Positions 37,131 through 49,427 of a DNA stretch of 64,000 nucleotides are shown here, piece by piece (positions within the stretch are counted from its first letter, which is position 1; each line of letters opens with the position of its first letter). The notes under the pieces were generated by a model that was not told the DNA's origin, made no database searches, and saw only the letters and a list, made by a program, of their open reading frames with translations. Location of the stretch: NCBI GenBank assembly GCA_964017045.1, contig OZ024810.1, positions 14,575,204-14,639,203 on the forward strand, read 5' to 3'. The translations under genes were made by a program, and so were the position numbers. Source of the DNA: Omphiscola glabra. Its lineage: Eukaryota; Mollusca; Gastropoda; Lymnaeidae.

Positions 37131-37622
37131 AATAAATTAGCAATTTTTTTTAAAAAATACATATTAAATCATTATAATTTATTTTTTTCAAAAGCATCAA
37201 CTTTGAACAGGCTTAAAGAATAAAAAGGGAAATTTTGACGAATCATAATAAATAATTCACTCATAAATAGAGCATACGTTTTGTGATGGAGGCACAGGTT
37301 TATCTTTGAAATCTGTATCATCTGGTTGTTTTTCAAAAGCCGGCGACCTGTTAAGGGATGAAGATTCGGTAATAAGAACACCAAACAAGTCTACTGGACT
37401 CACGAACAAAAATCACGGTTTAGAGACGAACAAAAAAATCATCGTTGTTTTAACATTGGCGCTGGTTATAATCTCTAAACAATATTAGTAACAGCAATAT
37501 GAACAAATAATCACACACGTATTCAACTCTGATGATAATAATTGATCACAGTTGGTATCAAACCGACATTCGCAAGGACCGAGTACCAATACTGAGGTAG
37601 CTAATCTACATGTTAACACTGC

Positions 37623-37807
37623 CAGTAGGGCCGGATTAAGCCATTTTAGTGCCCAAGGCACAAACCCACATGGGTGCCTCCTTCTTCCCGGGGCCCCTGA
37701 TCTTTCATTGACCGTAAACATATTTCTTGAGGACTTGTGGTGCCCCCAAACGCTTGGTGCCAAAGGCACGTGCCTTATTTGCCTAATGGTTAATCCAGGC
37801 CTGACTG
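37623..37807. mobile_element. MITE with CAGTAGGGCCGGATTAA / CAGTCAGGCCTGGATTAA inverted ends
   Basis: The first 19 bp and the reverse complement of the last 19 bp agree at most positions. About 185 bp, no coding capacity, in A2 intron 1. Clear target-site duplications were not found. The terminal CAGT is typical of hAT-like elements. Confidence 0.55.
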
Positions 37808-38714
37808 CCAGCACGAAGCAATGATATATTTGCCAAAAGCAAAAATTATTTCGTGTTCGAGAAGCACTAGTTATGATTTCATTCAAGGGCGCTAATTTAG
37901 AATTTTTTCCTCATGCCTTTGTCAGTTGAAAGCAATATGTTGTAACAGGCAATGAGTCTACGTGCCAATTTGTTTAACTCGCTAAGTTGATAGGAATTTG
38001 GCCAATAAGCGGGGTCAAGGGAAAAACGCAAAGCAAGCTAAGATAAAGGATTTATTTATTTAAAAGAAGGAAACGTGTGCGCAAAAATTACAAAAACATT
38101 TATAAAACTTATAACAATGATAACACTTATAACAATGATAACACTTATAACAAAGACGACGTCACTAATAGAAATAACGCTACCCTGTAGACATTTTTAA
38201 CTAAAAAATTTCTAGGATATATATCAGACATTCAAACAAGGAAATGTTATAAATCAAGTATAATTCAAATGAGATCTTTTAAAATTGGAATTTGTGTAAG
38301 AATGTTACCGACCATGAACTATCATTTTCAGCGTCTGTCTCCTCACATCGCGAAATCAAGTCTTCGCTATCAAATCCGCTTGTCGCCATTGCTCACAATA
38401 GTAAACTGTAAAAAGAAAAAGCGGTCCATTTATCGCCTATACATCTTCGCTAGTGTAGATTTTACGAACAAACTTTCAGTTGACATCTTTTGAAGAATTC
38501 ACCTGGCATACAATTTAACCAGCGCAAACAATAACTTGTTTGCTTTTATACCACTGTTTGCTTAGTATTTACACTTTCATAAACAACAAAACATTTTTTT
38601 GTGTTAAAGCACAAGTACATGTGTTTCATAAACAGAATTCTTCTCTGAACAATCCACTACAGACGTAGATCCGTCTTTCTAAAGTGAAGCTGGCTTCAGA
38701 ATAAAACCTTCCCT

Positions 38715-38775
38715 GTCTAATATAGCGCCACAAATGTGGCCTAGCTCCAAACCTAACCAAGCAGAAAAAGCTCTC
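38715..38775 (-). promoter_or_regulatory. Promoter region of gene A2, TATA degraded
   Basis: The block TTTTCTGCTTGGTT followed by GGTTTGGAG and, further on, AGACAG matches the A1 promoter in order and spacing. The TATAAATA of A1 corresponds here to CTATATTA (about 38718-38725), a weaker TATA. The region is about 330 nt upstream of the A2 ATG, as in A1. Confidence 0.4.
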
Positions 38776-40394
38776 AATTCATACACATGTAGTTTAAAAA
38801 AACTATTTCCCGTTTCCAATTTTCTATCTCGACCGGCTGACTTTGAATGGGCACCTTGACATTGGAATAATTGTAAACAATCGTTTTACTTTATTTTATA
38901 TGTCAAGAAAGAATATTTATTTATGATACTTTTTTAGTGACAAGTGGTTGGAAAAAAGCGGGAAAGTCTACAATTTTCTTTTCAGGTACTTACATTATTT
39001 TTTTCGTTTCTTTTTCTATTTTTAAACAGTTTTCTCGTTTTGTGTGTGTGTGTTAGGGGGTTGAGACAATTTAGTTGAAAGGCAATTATCAGTCACCGCA
39101 ACTGATTTTATAATTTATTTTCAATATTTTTTTTAGCAACAACAACAATTACACACACTTTTCTCTCGGTCGCCGTCCATCAAATCGTGTAAAATACTGT
39201 CGCAGGTGAAACAAATGAGGAAATTTTAACGATTTTTAAACCCAATTTATGAATCATAATAGTCCCCTGGGGTCATTATAAAATGCGATGGAACAATTCA
39301 GAAATTTGTTGCAGTTTGTTAAGTCTTTTTTTTTTAAAGAAAGAGCATAGCAATAACACAATACATTTTTTTGGTCTCTAAAGCTTTGTTTTATAGTATA
39401 TGGTAAAGTAAGGACAATTATATATACTGTAAATTAAGGACATCTTTGGGAAATTGTAAATATAGAAGAAGTAAAATAAAATATTTTTAAACTTACGGTA
39501 TTTTAAACCAAAATTCAATACTCTGAGTTTGTTGAAGGCTTACAGTAACTAACATTCCTGAGAAAATGAAAACCCGCTTTTTTTTCGTACCAGATATATC
39601 TGTTAACATTGCTCGTTGTGCTGCCAAAAAGATGGAACGGATGACTGAATTTCGACAAACCCTGACTAGCGTTTTCAGAACTGATAGTGGATTATCACGT
39701 AATTTTAAAACGATATTCTCTCTCTCACTTTTTTTTAAAAATCGGATGCTCTTTCTTTCTTTCTTTTTAAATTACTTTCTCCAATAGTTAGAATGTGCGT
39801 TTAATTTCTCCGCTCTCTTGAGTGTAAAACGGTAAACGAGTTGTATCATACAATGAGTAGGAGATTAGTGAAAGGAGGTTACGGGGAACACCTGGAAAAA
39901 AAAAAGAGTACGCCTAAAAAGTATGAGCTTGCAAGAACGCGTCGACAAGAAACCTTCTTCGGCGAGCAGAGCAATGCGTAACGCAGATTGACAACAACAA
40001 GAACATCAAAAAAAAAATCAAGAGTTAACTGAAATTGTGAATACTTAGGAGACAGCAGAGGAATGTACTAGCTGCTGATGTCTGAAACGATTAAAAATGT
40101 ACAGCGTATTTTTTTATCTGATTGCTTGTGACGTTTGAAGTGTGGTATTATGCTTTTTAAATTAACCCGGTTTCTATAAATTGATCCTGTTTATTTCAGC
40201 TGATCAGCAATGCTCGGATATCACTACGAGAGATTTCGCAGGGATTTTGAAAAGGGGCGCAATTTTATATTATGAAAATGAAAGTTGTTTTAAATATTGC
40301 CTCTCTTGCTGAGAATGATTTCTTTATTGCTACAAATTGTTTGAGAATGGAAGATAACTCTCTTTCTCTTTCCTGTGTCTCTCTTCTTTCTCTC

Positions 40395-40396
40395 TT

Positions 40397-40435
<39 letters not shown>

Positions 40436-40520
40436 TGTCCCCTCTCTATCTGTTTTTCTATATATATATATATATATATATCTTTCTCTCTCTCTGTCTC
40501 TCTGCTCACTCTATCTATAT
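40395..40520. repeat. (TC)n and (TA)n microsatellites
   Basis: Alternating TC-rich and TA-rich stretches in plus orientation; low-complexity frames across it are not genes. Confidence 0.9.
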
Positions 40521-41002
40521 AGATATTAGTGTGAAATCCAGAAATACGTCAAGAAATTTAACAAAATAATTTGGACAATTTTTCTATGCCATCATTTTTT
40601 AATCTGTGTAAAAATCCCGTGAAGGTGTTTAACGCGACTAATCAATCTCTACTCTCTCCTTTTTTTTCCTATTCACTTAATCATCGCAAAGTAATTGAAT
40701 TGAACAATTCCAAATCGCCAAAAATGTCTTAATGATTTCAAAAGGGGGCTTCATATATCCTCTTGTTAAAATATACATTGTACTCTCTGTTACATTTATT
40801 ATTTAAATTTTAACAAAACAATTGTTTATTTTTAAAGGGGAAAAAACAACACAAACAATAATCTTAACAAAGAAAACTCGCACTTCATTAACTTCCTTTC
40901 AACATACTGTTTTGTTTTTAATTTTGCATTTTCAATTTGTTTGTTTTTGTTTTCTTGTTTTCCAGAGGAGGGTGGATGGTGGTGGGCTAAGTTCAAACTA
41001 GT

Positions 41003-41003
<1 letters not shown>

Positions 41004-41059
<56 letters not shown>
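41004..41059. repeat. Poly(T), 56 nt
   Basis: An uninterrupted T tract, possibly the poly(A) tail of a minus-strand retroposed sequence. No recognisable body was found beside it. Confidence 0.9.
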
Positions 41060-41060
<1 letters not shown>

Positions 41061-42061
41061 ACTTGGTAGAAGGGTCCAATTTTTACGCCTGAACAGAGGA
41101 AAAATGAGAAATTCAGCAAATATATTCTATACATTTTAATCAGCCATATATATGCTAGTTTACAAAGTCACCCATTGAGAGATGCATTTTTGTTCCTTTA
41201 TTTATATTAAATCAAGGTAAAATACTGGGAACTTGGTATATACAATTATTTTATGCAGTTGTATCCCTTGAAATAGCCATTTCATGTAATAGATATAAAA
41301 AAAAAATGTTTAGGACCGTATTATTTCAAAGAGTAAAGGAACTTAAAAACGATTACAATTGGAGAACACTTTGAAATGTGACCTCGCAACGCAAAGTGTT
41401 GAGTGGGGGAAAATTAAAATTATGTTAAATAGTTTTTTACTCACTAACTTTCGAGGAGCTGAAACATTCATTCAAACTCATATAACGCTCACTTCATATT
41501 AGAAGTAAAGAAGATAAATTTGTTTTTAAAAAAAAGTATTTTTATTTTAATTTTTTTTTTCTTTTAAATAAAGACAGAACATTCCAAATAAACAGAAACA
41601 GTTTTTGATTTTGCAGGTTTCATAGAATATGTCATGAACAAGTTCAGACTAGTGAGCTCACAATAATTTCATGTCTGTGTATAATTATATCAATGTTATA
41701 TTTCTGTTTTTTAAAGGTTCCTACGACATAATATGTCATGTAATATTATTATTATTTGACTTGAAAATAATATTGGCGCATAAGGACAAAAAATCACCTT
41801 TGTGGCAACCAATTATATGAACATAATGTATTATATTTTGAGGCTGAAGTTTATATCATGGAATGTGATGAATGATATCAAAAACATATTTGACATTTAT
41901 TGCTAGTAACATATCAAATAAGAAATATGAGACATATTGATATTGAAGACTAAACATAGTGGACACAAAAGGGTCAAAGAGATGGCAACAATGTTGATAC
42001 GGCAAATGTGACGTGGAGTACGTATTTAATTTGTATTATTGTTTTATTTCCATCTCCTTAT

Positions 42062-42133
42062 ATGTTGGCACTATAAGCGCCCCAACCCGGCAATATGTTG
42101 GCACTATAAGCGCCCCAACCCTGTGCCGTGGAA
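42062..42133. repeat. 33-bp tandem duplication
   Basis: ATGTTGGCACTATAAGCGCC occurs at 42062 and 42095 just before the 55-bp minisatellite. Confidence 0.75.
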
Positions 42134-42184
42134 CATGTGTCTTACATATAGCTGCTGTCTTACTCCGAAAAGGAAAAGGACTGC

Positions 42185-42965
42185 TGGTCTAGACCATGGA
42201 GTGCCACAGAAAGTACAAGAGCAAAGACAAAAGAGTAGGTCTAATAAACTGTGGTGTGTCACGGGATGTACACGAGCAAAGACAAAAGAGTAGGTGTAAT
42301 AAACTGTGGTGTGCCACAGGATGTACACGAGCAAAGACAAAAGAGTAGGTGTAATAAACTGTGGTGTGCCACAGGATGTACACGAGCAAAGACAAAAGAG
42401 TAGGTGTAATAAACTGTGGTGTGCCACAGGATGTACACGAGCAAAGACAAAAGAGTAGGTGTAATAAACTGTGGTGTGCCACGGGATGTACACGAGCAAA
42501 GACAAAAGAGTAGGTGTAATAAACTGTGGTGTGCCACGTGATGTACACGAGCAAAGACAAAAGAGTAGGTGTAATAAACTGTGGTGTGCCACGGGATGTA
42601 CACGAGCAAAGACAAAAGAGTAGGTGTAATAAACTGTGGTGTGCCACAGGATGTACACGAGCAAAGACAAAAGAGTAGGTGTAATAAACTGTGGTGTGCC
42701 ACGGGATGTACACGAGCAAAGACAAAAGAGTAGGTGTAATACACTGTGATGTGTCACGGGATATACACGAGCAAAGACAAAAGAGTAGGTCTAATACACT
42801 GTGGTGTGTCACGGGATATATATGAGCAAGGACATGACAGTAGGGTCTAATACATTGTGGTGTGTCACGGGATATATATGAGCAAGGACATGACAGTAGG
42901 GCTAATAAAATGTGATGTGCCAAACGATGTACAGGAGCAAAGACAAGAGAGTAGGTCTAATAAAC
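42185..42965. repeat. 55-bp minisatellite, about 14 copies
   Basis: GTAGGTGTAATAAACTGTGG recurs every 55 bp (42235, 42290, 42345 and on). The central units are nearly identical and the outer ones more diverged, as expected for homogenisation by unequal exchange. Long minus-strand frames are artefacts. Confidence 0.93.
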
Positions 42966-43989
42966 TGTGCCACGCTCTTCATTCAAACTAAATTTAAAGA
43001 CTTTGCATGAGGCATGATTTTTCATGATAATATGCAGGAGGTTCAAACGTCGCCATTATAAGGAAATATTAAAGGAATGCATGTGAAAATAAAATACAAA
43101 CATAAAGGACTTAAATTTTGTGAGAGTAAAGATGGATAACTAATTAAGGAAATTAGTAAAGTACTAGACATGTGGGATGAGTATTTTGAGGAAATAGTAA
43201 ATGCAGACAATGAACAAGATTAATATTATGGATGACAATACCCTTTAATAAACTCCCAACTTTTTGATAATTTTTTTCTGAAGTAAACAAAAAACTCTGT
43301 TAAAAACATAAAGCCCCCGAAGAAGACCTTATCACAGCAGAACTTATGAAATATGGAAGAAACGAAATTTGCAATCAGATACATAAACTTATAGCTAACA
43401 TTAATTAAGCAAATAAGTAAATAAAAGATAGAATGTTGTAGAATTCATTTTTATTATTAAAACAAAAATATGTTCTCGTGATGTAAATATTAATGTGTCT
43501 CTGTTTAAAAAAAAACTCGCTCAATACGAGAACCCATATGTTTTATGAATACGCTTGATAAGAGCTAGTTAAGTTTCAGTATAATACAGTAATGGCAAAT
43601 ACACTCATTCCAATGGTAAACAAAGACATACCCATTTGGAATTCAGGTTATAACACAATAATAGAATTGAGATACTTTTTTGTTTACTTTAGGGTTGCAA
43701 ATAGGAACATGTATTTTAGCCAATTATTGTTAACTCACACTCATGGGCGCGCACGCAATGCGTAATATATAATACGATGTTCAGTAAACAAAAGAAGATA
43801 TTTCCATTCTTCAATACTTAATTATGATTATGACTACGGGAACTCACACATTTATGGTGATTAAAATGTCAAATAAATACTAAAATAATTAATCTTTAAG
43901 GTGTGATGAGTTAAGATCACTGGAAAAAGTTTACAAAATATCACAACTGAATTAATATTTTACCAAGGCTATTAAAGCATACGTTTATA

Positions 43990-43995
43990 TTTATT
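43990..43995 (-). terminator. Possible poly(A) signal of gene B1
   Basis: AATAAA on the minus strand about 145 nt beyond the B1 stop, next to a (TA)n tract. Candidate only, from position and motif. Confidence 0.3.
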
Positions 43996-43996
43996 A

Positions 43997-43998
<2 letters not shown>

Positions 43999-44032
<34 letters not shown>
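43999..44032. repeat. (TA)n microsatellite
   Basis: Alternating TA tract about 110 bp beyond the 3' end of the B1 coding region. Confidence 0.85.
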
Positions 44033-44033
<1 letters not shown>

Positions 44034-44137
44034 CTAATATATGTAAAAACAGCTTTAAAAAATGAATTTAAAATGTAACAATGTTAAGAATGTCTAGTGT
44101 TAAAATAAAATCAAATACAGTAACTTTAAAACATTAA

Positions 44138-45442
44138 TCAAAAACGGAAAAGCTTTCTAAGAGGCCACGTGACCACCTTGACAACCTTTGTGAAGAATCC
44201 TTCGTCGTTCTCAGCTTTAGCAGCCTTGTATCTTCTCTCAAGTTCCTCTACTTCTTTCCTCTGTTTCTCCCTCTCTCTTTCCATCTCCTTATACAGCTGT
44301 TGTTCTTCCTCTTCTCTCTCTCTTCTCCTTCGCTCCTGCAGTTCTCTCATTTGTTTCTCCTGCTGCCTTTGCAGCTCCTTCCTCCGTTCGTCCTCCATCC
44401 TCTCCTGCTTGATGAGCATTTCATATTCTTCCCTCTGGCGCTTTAGTTCCTCCTTGTACTTTCTCTCCCTCTCCGCTTCTTGCCTTCTCATCTTCTCCTT
44501 CTCTGCGGTTATTCGCTGGGAGAATTTGATCTCATCGACGACCGTGTTCTGTATAGACTTAACAGTTTGCACCAGATCATGAAGAGCCCCGGTACCTTCA
44601 TCCTGTGCCGATATGGTATGATATAGTTCCTCCGCCCTGATGAACAGCTCATCTAGATGCACAATCCTGTCTTCGGGCTCGATTGTGTTTTGAATGACTT
44701 GCAGCTTGTGTAATATGAGACTCGTTTCCTGCATTGTCTCTTCTTTTATCATTGGCTTTTTGGCTTCGATCATCAGCCTGTCCCGTACAGCTTTGGCATT
44801 CTTGAAATTATCGTCATTGTAGCGATGCCCGCTGGAGCTCAAATGATCGACCATTTGGATGAGCTCTGAAATTTGTTTAGCTTTCTTGGCTTCATCTTGG
44901 GTCCTGTTATCAAACAAAATCACCCTTTTGTTACATTCTCGTAAAAGTTCCTGGAAGACTCCGTCCTGCTCAGCACACCACTGCTGAAATGTCTGACCCG
45001 ATTCTTCACTTTCGCTTTGGAAATTGTCCCCACACGTCATGACAAGGATACAATAACTCTTGATAAAGGTTTCGCCGAAAATCTTCTTTAGAAACCCGAT
45101 GGTGTCCTGGTCTTCGGCTGTGAACCTCCCACCGAATTTAACGACCAGGAGAAAGGCGTGATATCCCCTTGGGTTGGCAGATATGGCGTACTGCATGGCC
45201 CCCATCACGAGACTTATGGCCTTCTCATTGTCCATACGAGTGTCGCCAACCCCCGGTCCGTCGACAACCTTGATCTTGCGTCCGTTGTGCTCACCGAATT
45301 CGTAAGCTACATCTTTTGTGACAGACGACGAGCTAGATTTACTGACGAAGGCTTTGCGTCTCAAGATCGAGTTCCCCAGGGCACTCTTTCCATTGCCAGT
45401 CTTACCAATCATTAAAAGATCGATGTCAGTTGCACTCTGCAT
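44138..45442 (-). CDS. Gene B1: single-coding-exon AIG1 GTPase (GTPase IMAP family member-like), 434 aa
   Basis: ATG at 45442 starts directly before the GTPase: MQSATDIDLLMIGKTGNGKS, with the P-loop GKTGNGKS at 13-20. G3 DGPG is at 61-64, the GIMAP box GYHAFLLVVKFGGRFTAED at 93-111, TCGD at 136-139 (atypical G4), FDNRT at 177-181 and DEGTG at 281-285. Residues about 305-410 are a highly charged coiled coil. The last 19 residues (FFTKVVKVVTWPLRKLFRF) form a basic amphipathic or hydrophobic tail likely to touch membranes. A splice acceptor (TTCTGCAG) lies 36 nt upstream of the ATG, suggesting a non-coding leader exon. It has the same length and organisation as B3, its closest relative here. GTP binding is firmly predicted; a role in immunity or membrane scaffolding is inferred from the family. 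Confidence 0.93.
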   Translation of the reverse strand: MQSATDIDLLMIGKTGNGKSALGNSILRRKAFVSKSSSSSVTKDVAYEFGEHNGRKIKVVDGPGVGDTRMDNEKAISLVMGAMQYAISANPRGYHAFLLVVKFGGRFTAEDQDTIGFLKKIFGETFIKSYCILVMTCGDNFQSESEESGQTFQQWCAEQDGVFQELLRECNKRVILFDNRTQDEAKKAKQISELIQMVDHLSSSGHRYNDDNFKNAKAVRDRLMIEAKKPMIKEETMQETSLILHKLQVIQNTIEPEDRIVHLDELFIRAEELYHTISAQDEGTGALHDLVQTVKSIQNTVVDEIKFSQRITAEKEKMRRQEAERERKYKEELKRQREEYEMLIKQERMEDERRKELQRQQEKQMRELQERRRREREEEEQQLYKEMEREREKQRKEVEELERRYKAAKAENDEGFFTKVVKVVTWPLRKLFRF

Positions 45443-46166
45443 GACGTGATTCTTTTTTGAAGTGTTTTATAATCTGCAGAATGAACAAATGAATTCATAT
45501 TTTAAAATAACTTTTAAAAGTGGGACAAATGTGCAAAAAGGAAAACGGTCCTTCTATAGTCTTGAATTAATCCAAATTTAATATATTTCTATAACATTTG
45601 TGTATTTGTTTAAATATTTGTATAATCCTCATATTTAGAAGTAGACCAATGATTGTAAGTCTTTATTTACGTTTTCTTTCTGATTAAGAATTGTGAATGA
45701 ACATATACAAAATAAAAGCTTCTATCCCATGCAGTGCATTCAACTGGCAAAGGACAACTGAACCTGTCCTAATTTCAATGCTGTGTACAAAACCAAGAAT
45801 AATAATTTCAGTATCTACAGCACAAAACACTGTAGTGTTTTAGTGAGATAAATAGCAAGGCAATGTTGATAAGCAAGTTTTTGATATAAGGGTGAAGTGT
45901 AAGCCAAGTTTCCGAACAACTAGACCTTGATACACAATCTCTTTGCGAACCCTTAACACTGGCATGTTTTACTACACTCATAAGTGTGTGTGTGAGTGTT
46001 TTATTTTATAACTTATCAGTTTATCCTTTTCTTGGACCGATTATGCAAGGGCACAGGTCGCACACCCAAAAGGGCGGCGCTGCTTCCAGTACGCCTACAG
46101 TTTTAATGGTTTAATCATTTGGTAAGTAAGGCAGCACCTAAATAAAAAAAAAAATCGGTAAATGCG

Positions 46167-46363
46167 AAGAGATGGCACCGCGTTTTTTTTACCATGGCCG
46201 CCAACATGATTGCTGTGACCCTTAAAATTAAAAATAAAACGTTTAAAAATAATTTTAAAATTTCCTAAAATGTATCCATAACCCTAACCTGAACCCTAAA
46301 TCTATCCCTAAACCTAACCTGAACCCTAAATGTAACCCCAACGAGGTCACGGTGCTATCTCTT
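46167..46363. mobile_element. MITE with 16-bp inverted ends and telomere-like interior
   Basis: Left end AAGAGATGGCACCGCG and the reverse complement of the right end AAGAGATAGCACCGTG differ at two positions. The interior carries degenerate CCCTAA units (46269-46336). No coding capacity. Confidence 0.6.
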
Positions 46364-47122
46364 AGCATTAGCCAAAAATATCTACCCACTACGGTATTGA
46401 CCACAAAACAAATGTTTTTTTGTTGTTTTGTTTTGTTAAAATGAAAGCGTTACTACATTTTGTAAAAATAACTGTTTAATTAGATCATATCAGTTGGGTA
46501 AAACAAAAGGTATCACATCGGATTAAACAAAAATTCTGCCCTACATGCTATAGGTAAACGTAAATAACAACTTACATACAAGTGTGTAACAACATAACTT
46601 TCTTCTAACACAGTGTTACCTTTACCCACATCGATACATCTTAGAAGAGTAATTGCGGGAATTTAAGTAACACGAAAACGTCACATGTTTTATAGGGAAA
46701 TTGTATTGCAGATCGTGTTGAATCTTGATTAAGTTTTGCGTTTTCTGCACAACGTCTAGAGCTGAACAAGGTGGGTTTTCCCGCTTTTACTTTTACACGC
46801 TTTGAAAGCCAAATTTCCCCAGGAGATGCAGTAAGATATCTTTTCTGGGAAAACGCCAACGCTGCCGTGGGAATTCCGCGTTGAATTGAGTAACCGCCTC
46901 GCAGTGTCATATCGTCTTTATTTAGTCCAGGGTCCACCCTTGGCTTCAACAGGACAGACAAAGTAAGTTTAATGTTATTAACTGTTATATAGTGGGTTAG
47001 CATTATTTTAATACTATCTGTATTTTATTGTTTAAAAAGTCTATAGTGTGTCTTTTACTTTGTGACGCGAGTTACTTTAGGGTATTCTGATAAGAGGTAT
47101 GTAGTTTCCTTTAACTTAAGAG

Positions 47123-47453
47123 CACTGTTTCCCAAACTATCTATTCTGCATATCACCTATAAATTGTTTTATTAGTCTTTTACCGACTACGAGTTATTTG
47201 AATAGTCTCACACCCCCTTGTTTTACTATTTCTCGCACCCACTATAACTTTTTGTATTTAATAAGAGAACTGTTAAATTTTGAATACACATGTTTGACTG
47301 TTTGTATAAAGGACAATGTTAATGATGTAAAGTTTACACATCTATAAACCTTGATCTATATTTTTCTTACATGCCCTTTCCTCAAACCCCTTGAAATATC
47401 TTTTCTTATCCCCGGAGTAGAGGGTGCGGGTGGCCCCATGGTGTGAAACGCTG
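47123..47453. mobile_element. hAT-like non-autonomous element, 331 bp
   Basis: Starts CACTGTTTCCCAAACT and ends GGTGTGAAACGCTG, so the ends are imperfect inverted repeats. Flanking 8-mers CTTAAGAG and CTTAATGG agree at 6 of 8 positions, consistent with a hAT target duplication. Confidence 0.55.
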
Positions 47454-48041
47454 CTTAATGGGCTATCACCCTTGCAGATTTTTTATCATTTCAATAGCTA
47501 AAAAAAGTTTCTCACTGCAATAGATTTCATATCTATGAGAGGTTTAAAATGAGATCAACCATAGGCAGGTGCGTCGTGTGACTTTTGAAGGCTTATCTGC
47601 TTCCGTTTCTTTTAGTGTACTCCTTGAATTCAAAACAGATTGTTTTTAAAAAAAAATCTAAATCGTTTTGGGCCCAATAAAATTGGAGGCGCCCAGCAGC
47701 CTCAAGGGCTGCAAGACCAACACGGCGGCTGTGGCTATGAGACATCCTGCAAACCAAGGGGTTTGCCAGACCCACTCAACGACCAAGACTAGAAGGCTCC
47801 CTGCCGCCCCAGGTGTTGCAAGACCCACACGAAGGCTCCGACTATGGGTCTTTATACGAATGCGTGCTTGAAAATGTGCGATTCGTTAGCCACTCTGACA
47901 CGAGCAAATATCGAATGGAGATTCGTCCATTTTAAGTTAAATAAAGTCTCATTTACCTTTTTTTAAAATCTTTACTTAGATGCAACACCGCAATTTTAAT
48001 TATTTTTATTCACATGCTATATTAAATATTCTAAAGCAAGG

Positions 48042-48330
48042 ATCCTTAAACTCCAGCCCAAGGGCCGTATCCTTAACCCAGGTTGACTGGCCGTCTTACG
48101 GGAGCCCGAGTACCAGTGAAAATTATAGACTCGGACATTGACCATATATTTAGCATTAAGCAAGACCATATTTCCAAATGAAATAGTGATAGATGTATGT
48201 TTAGTGAACGTGTTCTTTATATTAAATTTAGTTTGGTTATGTTGTTTTTGTGTGGTGTTTGTGTGTTTTCTTTACCACAACTGTTAAGCAGTGCGTATTC
48301 GTTCATTTTTTTTCGTCTGGCCCCTAACAG
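48042..48330. mobile_element. Fragment of a hAT-like element
   Basis: GGATCCTTAAACTCCAGCCC at the left resembles the common GGTCCTCAAACTACGGCCC hAT end, and TCTGGCCCCTAA appears near the right. Ends are eroded and no target duplication was found. Confidence 0.35.
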
Positions 48331-48931
48331 TCTATGGGAAATAGTGAACTGATTAAAGAGATTACTGTACCCTCTTCTAATGTCTTATCGCACTGAAAAC
48401 TTGTTATCATTACATTGCTGAAAAAAATATATATATAGGAACATGTTAACTATAGACGAATGCCGGCTAATGAGGTATATACACGGTACGCGAGTGATAA
48501 AAAAATAAAATATAAATGTGCTCAACAAATGATTTCTGTTGCGAACAGACAAGAAAAATAAATAGGGTTTGGGGGTTGGGGGTGGAGGGGCTAACATCGC
48601 TCAAAGAAAATATAAATTATTTGGATATTATTTCAGATGATAATGTATTTGAAAATCTTTTATTATTTAATTTTTATTTTGTTTTAACCAAAGAAGGCAT
48701 TTGGTCCGATCGAGACTTATTTTATTAGTACATTTATCTCATCCCTGACATTTCTGCTTATTGATGGTTTCTTCACAGACTCCCGTATCGCTTTCATCCG
48801 CACTGCAAGTAAAAGATCACTTAAAAGTGCTGATTCTGTAAACTTATATGTTTTCATATTTGAAATATAAAATATATGGAGCCAGAAAAATGCTGGGCCT
48901 GTACTACGGGATAATTCATGGGACGGTTTTA

Positions 48932-49100
48932 AGCTAGTTAACTATGGTAAATAATACTATGTTTTTAAAAGCTAGGTGACTATGGTAAATAATACTATGT
49001 TTTTAAAAGCTAGGTAACTATGGTAAATAATACTATGTTTTTAAAAGCTAGGTAACTATGGTAAATAATACTATGTTTTTAAAAGCTAGGTAACTATGGT
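48932..49100. repeat. 38-bp minisatellite, 4-5 copies
   Basis: GCTAGGTAACTATGGTAAAT recurs with a 38-bp period (48971, 49009 and on). It lies about 330 bp upstream of the B2 start codon. Confidence 0.85.
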
Positions 49101-49427
49101 GACAAATGCCCTGTCTGATAACAAGAAAAGAACTAGAATTAGCTCATGTTTATTTATTTCTTTTTAAACAGGCAACATATAATATCTAAAGGAACGATTT
49201 TATAGGTTTTTTGTTCAGCTTAAAATATATATTCTTCATTATGAATGTGTTGAAGTTTGATTTGAGTTTAACCAACATTATAACTGGAATGGGAAATTTA
49301 AACAAACTTTTTTTTTTTAAAATCCTTTAACAGTTTATATTCGTATCAATATTTATTATTAAGCTCATTAACGTGAATGTCAAAACTAAACAATTAAAAA
49401 GTTTAACTACTTTATCTTTCACACAGA

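Larger units (their letters stand above)
38790..42060. other. No gene seen between A2 and the 55-bp minisatellite
   Basis: Stop-dense sequence holding only the microsatellite and poly(T) listed separately, plus GAAGAAGG-type hairpin motifs near 39935-39970. Confidence 0.5.

Noticed and set aside
37485..37886. 133-codon minus-strand frame
   Set aside because: Covers the MITE at 37623-37807 within A2 intron 1; no family similarity.
40832..41134. Minus-strand frame with poly-Lys
   Set aside because: Runs across the 56-nt poly(T) tract; no other coding evidence.
42104..42923. Three overlapping minus-strand frames of 160-244 codons
   Set aside because: Created by the 55-bp minisatellite. They run in different frames with the same repeated words and no splice or start support.
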